From an uncultured bacterium (GTDB lineage: Bacteria > Pseudomonadota > Alphaproteobacteria > Rhodospirillales > Rhodospirillaceae): 64,000 bases of DNA. Shown here piece after piece: positions 58,941-64,000 of the stretch. Made by a program: the position numbers and the translations under genes. The first letter of the stretch is position 1, and the number at the start of each line of letters is the position of its first letter. The DNA lies in assembly GCA_903888485.1 (NCBI GenBank), contig CAISTS010000028.1, positions 1-64,000 on the forward strand, written 5' to 3'. The notes beneath the pieces are model-generated. The model did not search any database. It was not told where the DNA came from and saw nothing but the letters and a program-made list of their open reading frames with translations.

Positions 58941-61667
58941 CTACGCTGCGTCTTCGACGGCGCCGTGACAGTGTTTGAATTTCTTGCCCGAACCGCAAGG
59001 GCACGCTTCGTTGCGCGCGACGCGGCCCCAGGTGGCGGGGTCGGTCGGATTGCGCTCCTCGGGCGCAACGCGCGGCAGTGCGCGCGGACCGCTTTCGGCA
59101 CTGCCCTGATCGCCGATCTGGGCGCGCGGCGTTTCGTGCAGTGCCTGAGCGCGCCTCGGCGTCGCCGGCGCGAGATCCTCCGGCGGCGGTTCCTGGCGGA
59201 CTTCGACGCGCGACAGGAAGGTCGTGACGCGCTCGCGCAAGCCGGTCATGAGGTCGTTGAACATGCCGAAGGCTTCACGTTGATATTCAAGCAGCGGCTG
59301 CTTCTGGCCATAGGCACGCAGGTTGACGCCGTGACGTAGCATGTCGAGCTGCGCCAGATGGTCGCGCCAGCCCTGGTCGATCATCTGCAGGATGATGCTC
59401 TTCTCGACACGGCGCATGAGATCAGGACCAATATTCTCGACCTTGTCCTTCATCTTGGTGTCGTGCGCCGCCTGGATACGATCGCGAATTTCCTCGTCGG
59501 CGATGCCCTCTTCCGCGGCCCACTCCTTGAGCGGCAGATCGAGCGAGAGGACACGCAGCACTTCTTCGTGCAAGCCGGCGATGTCCCATTCCTCGTGCAT
59601 GGCGCGCTGGGGGATGAACTTCGAAACGATTTCGGCGATGGTCTGATGGCGCATATCGACGACCATGTCGGAGAGGTCTTCCTCCTGCATCATCTCGAGG
59701 CGCTGCGCGAAGATGACGCGGCGCTGGTCGTTCATGACGTCGTCGTACTGGAGGAGGTTCTTGCGGATGTCGAAGTTGCGCGCCTCGACCTTCTGCTGCG
59801 CCTTCTCGATGGCCTTGTTGATCCACGGATGGATGATGGCTTCACCCTTCTCGAGGCCGAGGCGCTGCAACATGCCGTCCATGCGCTCGGAGCCGAAGAT
59901 GCGCATAAGATCGTCCTGCAGGGACAGGAAGAACTTGGAGGCACCCGGGTCGCCCTGGCGGCCCGAACGGCCGCGCAGTTGGTTGTCGATACGCCGGCTT
60001 TCGTGACGCTCGGTGCCGATCACGTAGAGACCGCCCGCGGCGAGTGCCACTTGCTTCTTCTCTTCGATATCCCGGCGAATGACGTCTTTCTCGGCTTCGG
60101 TCAGCGCGATGCCCTTCAGCTTCTCGTCGGCTTTGAAACGCGCCTCGGCGTTACCGCCAAGCTGAATGTCGGTGCCGCGGCCGGCCATGTTGGTGGCGAT
60201 CGTCACCGCGCCCGGCACGCCGGCCTGAGCGATGATGTAGGCTTCCTGCTCATGGTACTTCGCGTTGAGCACCTGCGGATTGATCTTCTTTTCCTTGCGC
60301 AACAATGCTGCAAGCTGCTCGGACTTTTCGATCGACACCGTGCCGACCAGCACCGGCTGCTGGCGCTTGTGGCACTCCTCGATGAGATCGATGATCGATG
60401 CGTTTTTCTCGTCGGCCGAACGATAGACCTCGTCGTGTTCGTCCATGCGGGCGCGCGGCAGATTCGGCGGCACGTCGACCACATCGAGGCCGTAAATGGT
60501 GCCGAATTCCTCGGCTTCCGTCATGGCCGTACCGGTCATGCCGGCGAGCTTCGGATACATGCGGAAGAAGTTCTGGAAGGTGATGGTGGCCAGCGTCTGG
60601 TTCTCGTTCTGAACCTCGACGTGCTCCTTGGCTTCGATAGCCTGATGTAGACCTTCCGAGAGACGGCGGCCTTCCATGATGCGGCCGGTGAATTCGTCGA
60701 TCAGGTGGACTTTGTTGTCCCTCACCAGGTAATCGACGTCGCGCCTGTACATGTGATGCGCGCGCAGAGCCTGGTTGAGGTGATGCACGAGCGAGATGTT
60801 GTGCAGATCGTAGAGCGCGCCCTCCGTGAGGATGCCCTTTTCTTTCAGCACCTCCTCGGCAAATTCGGTGCCGCTGTCGGTAAAAGTGATGGAGCGCTGC
60901 TTCTCGTCCTTCTCGAAGTGCTCGGGCTTGAGCAGCGGGATGATCTTATCGACGCGGTCATAAAGATCGGTGCGGTCCTGCGACGGGCCGGAGATGATGA
61001 GCGGCGTGCGCGCTTCGTCGATGAGGATGGAATCGACTTCGTCGACGATCGCATAGTTGAACTCGCGATGGACCATGTCTTCCATCGAGTACTTCATGTT
61101 ATCGCGCAGATAGTCGAAGCCGAGCTCGTTGTTGGTGCCGTAGGTAACGTCGCAGCCGTAGGCGGCGCGGCGCTCGGGGTCGGACAGATTGTGCACGATG
61201 CAGCCGACAGAGAGGCCGAGGAATCGGTAGATTTGCCCCATCCATTCGGAATCGCGGCTGGCCAGGTAGTCGTTGACGGTGACGACGTGCACGCCGCGAC
61301 CGGACAAGGCATTGAGATAGACGGGCAGCGTGGCGACCAGCGTCTTGCCTTCGCCGGTGCCCATTTCCGAGATCATGCCGCGGTGCAGAACCATGCCGCC
61401 CATGAGTTGGGTATCGAACGGACGCTGCTTCAAGGTACGTTTGGCGGCTTCGCGCACGGTAGCGAAGGCATCAACCAAAATGTCGTCCAGCGATTCTCCC
61501 GCCTCGAGACGGCCCTTCAGCCACCCGGTACGGGCGCGCAGGGCTTCGTCGTCGAGAGCCTCGAGTTCGGCTTCTTTGGCATTGATGGCAGCGACCGTGG
61601 GCCGCAGCGACTTGATAAGGCGGTCGTTGGACGACCCAAAAATACGTTTGGCAAGCGCGCCGATCAT
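58941..61667 (-). CDS. secA: Preprotein translocase ATPase SecA
   Basis: Motor of the Sec translocase, 908 residues from [16 protein letters not shown] (GAGG five bases upstream). Walker A is [14 protein letters not shown], the DEAD-type box is [16 protein letters not shown], and [14 protein letters not shown] lies in the second motor half. The C-terminal zinc motif [15 protein letters not shown], which binds SecB and lipid, is intact. A 74-codon open extension upstream has no SecA similarity. Confidence 0.99.
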   Translation of the reverse strand: MIGALAKRIFGSSNDRLIKSLRPTVAAINAKEAELEALDDEALRARTGWLKGRLEAGESLDDILVDAFATVREAAKRTLKQRPFDTQLMGGMVLHRGMISEMGTGEGKTLVATLPVYLNALSGRGVHVVTVNDYLASRDSEWMGQIYRFLGLSVGCIVHNLSDPERRAAYGCDVTYGTNNELGFDYLRDNMKYSMEDMVHREFNYAIVDEVDSILIDEARTPLIISGPSQDRTDLYDRVDKIIPLLKPEHFEKDEKQRSITFTDSGTEFAEEVLKEKGILTEGALYDLHNISLVHHLNQALRAHHMYRRDVDYLVRDNKVHLIDEFTGRIMEGRRLSEGLHQAIEAKEHVEVQNENQTLATITFQNFFRMYPKLAGMTGTAMTEAEEFGTIYGLDVVDVPPNLPRARMDEHDEVYRSADEKNASIIDLIEECHKRQQPVLVGTVSIEKSEQLAALLRKEKKINPQVLNAKYHEQEAYIIAQAGVPGAVTIATNMAGRGTDIQLGGNAEARFKADEKLKGIALTEAEKDVIRRDIEEKKQVALAAGGLYVIGTERHESRRIDNQLRGRSGRQGDPGASKFFLSLQDDLMRIFGSERMDGMLQRLGLEKGEAIIHPWINKAIEKAQQKVEARNFDIRKNLLQYDDVMNDQRRVIFAQRLEMMQEEDLSDMVVDMRHQTIAEIVSKFIPQRAMHEEWDIAGLHEEVLRVLSLDLPLKEWAAEEGIADEEIRDRIQAAHDTKMKDKVENIGPDLMRRVEKSIILQMIDQGWRDHLAQLDMLRHGVNLRAYGQKQPLLEYQREAFGMFNDLMTGLRERVTTFLSRVEVRQEPPPEDLAPATPRRAQALHETPRAQIGDQGSAESGPRALPRVAPEERNPTDPATWGRVARNEACPCGSGKKFKHCHGAVEDAA

Positions 61668-61968
61668 TGCAACCTCAAAGGCCGGGAGAGCCGGGGAATG
61701 GGCGGCCTTGCCCAGACTCCGAGGGTGGGTGTTAGCCGTGGTGGCGAAGAGATAGAAGCCCAAAGTGCCGAAGTCAACGACGCCCCCCGTGGTTTTTCCC
61801 GGATTTTCCAGCGATTCTGAGGCCTTATGAGGCGAAAATTTCCTCGTCCCGGTGACGTGAAATCGCCGCCGTGCACAGCCTAACGTCACCTCCGGGCGCT
61901 TGTTCCGAGGGGGCGGTTATGTCATTGAAGCGCAGCGCTTTTTGCACCTTTTTCCGTGAAGACCCGCC
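61668..61968. other. Divergent intergenic region between secA and argJ
   Basis: About 300 bases serving both divergent genes. I see no RNA gene, repeat or convincing paired promoter boxes. TTGAAGCGCAGCGCTTTTTG near 61924-61943 is a very short inverted repeat with a T-run, too small to call a terminator. Confidence 0.5.
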
Positions 61969-63201
61969 ATGCCTCATCCCGTCTCGCCGCTCGCGCCCCC
62001 TGTAACGCCGACACTCACACCGCTGAAGGGCGTGCGGCTAGCCGCTTATGCCGCGGGGATTCGTTACAAGGTGCGTTCGGACCTGATGGTGGCCGAACTC
62101 GCGCCAGGAACGACCGTGGGCGGCGTGCTGACGCGCTCGCTGACGGCTTCGGCGCCGGTGGAGTCCTGCCGCGCTCACCTGAAGGACGGCAGCGGCCGTG
62201 TGCTGGTGGTGAACGCCGGCAACGCCAACACATTTACGGGAAAGCGCGGTGTCGCCGATGTCGATGCCACCTGCGCAGCGGCGGCGGCGGTTTTCGGCTG
62301 CAAACCGAGCGAGGTCTTTGTCTCGTCCACAGGCACCATTGGCGTGCCTTTGCCGGTCGAGAAGATCACCACGGTCCTGCCCGCCGTGAAGGACAAGTTG
62401 AATGCCACCGCCTGGGCCGACGCCGCGGCGGCGATCATGACGACCGACACCTTTCCGAAAGTGGCGACACGCCAAGCGAAAATCGACGGCGTGACGGTCA
62501 CAATTAATGGCATGTGCAAGGGCTCGGGCATGATTGCGCCGGACATGGGCACCATGCTCGCCTACGTCTTCACCGACGCGGCGCTTGCTGCACCTGTCGT
62601 GCAAAGCCTAGTCGCGGCGGGCGCGGACAAGAGCTTCAATTGCATGACGGTCGATAGCGACACCTCGACCTCGGACACGCTGCTCATGTTTGCGACCGGT
62701 GGCGCAGGCAATGCGCCCGTGACCCGCGCCGACGATCCGCGGGCGAAAGAATTCGCGGCCGCGCTCGACGATCTGTTGATCGAGATGGCGCAGCTGGTTG
62801 CAAAGGACGGTGAAGGCGCGACGAAGTTCATTGAGATCCGTGTGACCGGCGCCGAACACAAACAGGCGGCCAAGCGCATTGCCATGTCGATCGCCAACTC
62901 GCCGCTAGTGAAAACCGCCATCGCCGGCGAGGACGCCAATTGGGGCCGCATCGTCATGGCGGTGGGCAAGGCGGGTGAACGGGCGGATCGTGATAAATTG
63001 GTGATCACCTTCGGCGGCACCACCATCACGCGCAACGGCGGCCCGGTGGAAGGTTACGACGAGGCGCCCGTGGTCGCGCATATGAAAGGCCAAAACATCG
63101 TGATCGAAGTCGACGTCGGCATTGGCAGCGGCACTGCGACAGTGTGGACCTGCGATCTCACCCACGGTTACATCGATATCAATGGCTCCTATCGGACCTA
63201 A
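61969..63201 (+). CDS. argJ: Glutamate N-acetyltransferase / amino-acid acetyltransferase
   Basis: Recycles the acetyl group between N-acetylornithine and glutamate in arginine synthesis. It is 410 residues, made as a precursor that self-cleaves before a catalytic Thr. The motif here is KGSGMIAPDMGTMLAYV: the nucleophile Thr195 is present but preceded by Gly194 instead of the usual Ala. Other signatures are VNAGNANTFTG and EDANWGRIVMAVGKAG. The C-terminal INGSYRT is complete and overlaps mutT by 20 bases. Confidence 0.97.
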   Translation: MPHPVSPLAPPVTPTLTPLKGVRLAAYAAGIRYKVRSDLMVAELAPGTTVGGVLTRSLTASAPVESCRAHLKDGSGRVLVVNAGNANTFTGKRGVADVDATCAAAAAVFGCKPSEVFVSSTGTIGVPLPVEKITTVLPAVKDKLNATAWADAAAAIMTTDTFPKVATRQAKIDGVTVTINGMCKGSGMIAPDMGTMLAYVFTDAALAAPVVQSLVAAGADKSFNCMTVDSDTSTSDTLLMFATGGAGNAPVTRADDPRAKEFAAALDDLLIEMAQLVAKDGEGATKFIEIRVTGAEHKQAAKRIAMSIANSPLVKTAIAGEDANWGRIVMAVGKAGERADRDKLVITFGGTTITRNGGPVEGYDEAPVVAHMKGQNIVIEVDVGIGSGTATVWTCDLTHGYIDINGSYRT

Positions 63202-63661
63202 CGATCCCGCCGAAGGCGAAGACGGCTGCTGGGGCGCGGATGTGCCCGCGCCGCGACCCAATCTGCCAACGGTGACGGTCGTCGCGGTGGCGCTTCTGGA
63301 TACGGACAGCCGCATCCTTCTCGGCCAACGCCCGGCCCACAAACATCTCGGCGGCTTGTGGGAATTTCCCGGCGGCAAAGTCGAGCCCGGCGAGACGCCT
63401 GAAGCGGCGCTAATCCGCGAACTGCACGAGGAGCTGGGCATCGACATTCGCGCGAGCTGCCTCGCGCCCTTGTCCTTCGTCTCGCACAGCTACGAGACCT
63501 TCCACTTGCTCATGCCTTTATATGTGTGCCGCCAATGGCACGGCAAGGTCACCGCCAAGGAAGGCCAGGCGCTGGCCTGGGTACCGGCCAACAAGCTGCG
63601 CGATTATCCCATGCCGCCGGCGGACGAGCCCCTGATTCCGGTCTTGCAGGACTGGCTTTAG
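63182..63661 (+). CDS. mutT: NUDIX hydrolase, MutT type (8-oxo-dGTP diphosphatase)
   Basis: Cleans oxidised dGTP from the nucleotide pool. It is 159 residues from ATG 63182, which is inside the end of argJ. The Nudix box runs GGKVEPGETPEAALIRELHEELGI with all key Glu residues, preceded by LLGQRPAHKHLGGLWEFPGG, the MutT-specific segment. The argJ-mutT pairing is common in the class. Confidence 0.92.
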   Translation: MAPIGPNDPAEGEDGCWGADVPAPRPNLPTVTVVAVALLDTDSRILLGQRPAHKHLGGLWEFPGGKVEPGETPEAALIRELHEELGIDIRASCLAPLSFVSHSYETFHLLMPLYVCRQWHGKVTAKEGQALAWVPANKLRDYPMPPADEPLIPVLQDWL

Positions 63662-63679
63662 AGCGGCGACACTCGCGTC

Positions 63680-64000
63680 ATGACCGACGCGGACCTCCCT
63701 CCTCCGACCGCAAGCCTGCTCATCATCGGCGATGAGATCCTCTCGGGCCGCACGCAGGACGCGAACCTAAAATATCTCGGCGAGCGCTGCGCGGCGCTGG
63801 GCATCCACCTCGCGGAATGCCGCGTGGTGCCCGATGTGCCGGATGCGATTGTCGAAGCGCTGAACGCGCTGCGCTTACGCTATACATATGTGTTCACGAC
63901 GGGCGGAATTGGGCCAACCCACGACGACATCACCACCGCCTGCGTCGCGCGCGCCTTCGGGCGCAATGTCATTCGCCATCCGGTAGCGGTCGAGAAGCTG
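63680..64000 (+). CDS. CinA-like molybdopterin-binding-domain protein, 3'-truncated by window edge
   Basis: The first 107 codons from ATG 63680. SLLIIGDEILSGRTQDANLKYL and YVFTTGGIGPTHDDITTACVA are the MoCF-biosynthesis/CinA N-terminal signatures. The C-terminal part is outside the window, so whether a nicotinamide-deamidase CinA domain follows is unknown; short stand-alone forms are common in alphaproteobacteria. It lies 18 bases after mutT. Confidence 0.88.
   Translation, partial: MTDADLPPPTASLLIIGDEILSGRTQDANLKYLGERCAALGIHLAECRVVPDVPDAIVEALNALRLRYTYVFTTGGIGPTHDDITTACVARAFGRNVIRHPVAVEKL

Overview
The window is GC-rich and densely coding, and it looks like the chromosome of a free-living, aerobic, Gram-negative alphaproteobacterium. 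Evidence: an atpHAGD run beside priA; a TCA cluster ordered sdhCDAB ... zapE ... mdh-sucCD ... sucAB-lpdA; the order ffh-rpsP-rimM-trmD-rplS-leuCDB followed at a distance by asd; an alphaproteobacterial-type fused secA tail; and a TonB-dependent receptor. No rRNA, tRNA, CRISPR, prophage or insertion sequence was recognised. The exact order or family cannot be fixed from the sequence alone.

Layout. 1-3734 (minus): F1 ATP synthase genes atpH-A-G-D, with atpD cut by the window edge. 4056-9470: priA, a transaldolase-like aldolase, a DUF484 protein, xerC and a rhomboid protease. 10141-21627 (minus): the TCA block mdh-sucC-sucD, then two envelope genes (PagL-like lipid A deacylase and a sulfotransferase), then sucA-sucB-GFA protein-lpdA and a family 2 glycosyltransferase. 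21897-25159 (plus): an operon of two paralogous secreted proteins and a ChaN-like lipoprotein. 25160-31969 (minus, with a small plus-strand island): zapE, a DHH phosphoesterase and sdhCDAB. 32504-37931: CitE-like lyase, LysE exporter, asd, DUF962 protein, a TPR/O-GlcNAc-transferase-like protein and an IF-1 variant. 38045-45304 (minus): cold-shock protein, leuCDB, and the ffh-rpsP-rimM-trmD-rplS translation/secretion operon. 45468-50581: nhaA, then dapF-mtaB-ftsY, two small unknown proteins and a second cold-shock protein. 50861-58937: DUF6065 protein, a large secreted TPR protein, a 2OG-Fe(II)-type oxygenase, a TonB receptor, a serine hydrolase and a glutamine amidotransferase. 58941-64000: secA, argJ, mutT and the start of a CinA-like gene.

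How the genes work together. Most are core: the TCA enzymes and succinate dehydrogenase feed the ATP synthase; ffh, ftsY and secA cover protein export; leuBCD, asd, dapF and argJ are amino-acid biosynthesis. The least expected material is an undescribed six-cysteine secreted domain carried by three proteins in this window (9547-10140, 21897-22949, 22968-24050). In two of them it is fused to an M23-peptidase-like domain that has lost catalytic residues, and those two sit in an operon with the ChaN-like lipoprotein. Second are an elaborately structured leader just upstream of leuC with two mutually exclusive foldings, a pair of near-identical AT-rich palindromes far apart, and lipid A and glycan genes inserted in the TCA cluster.
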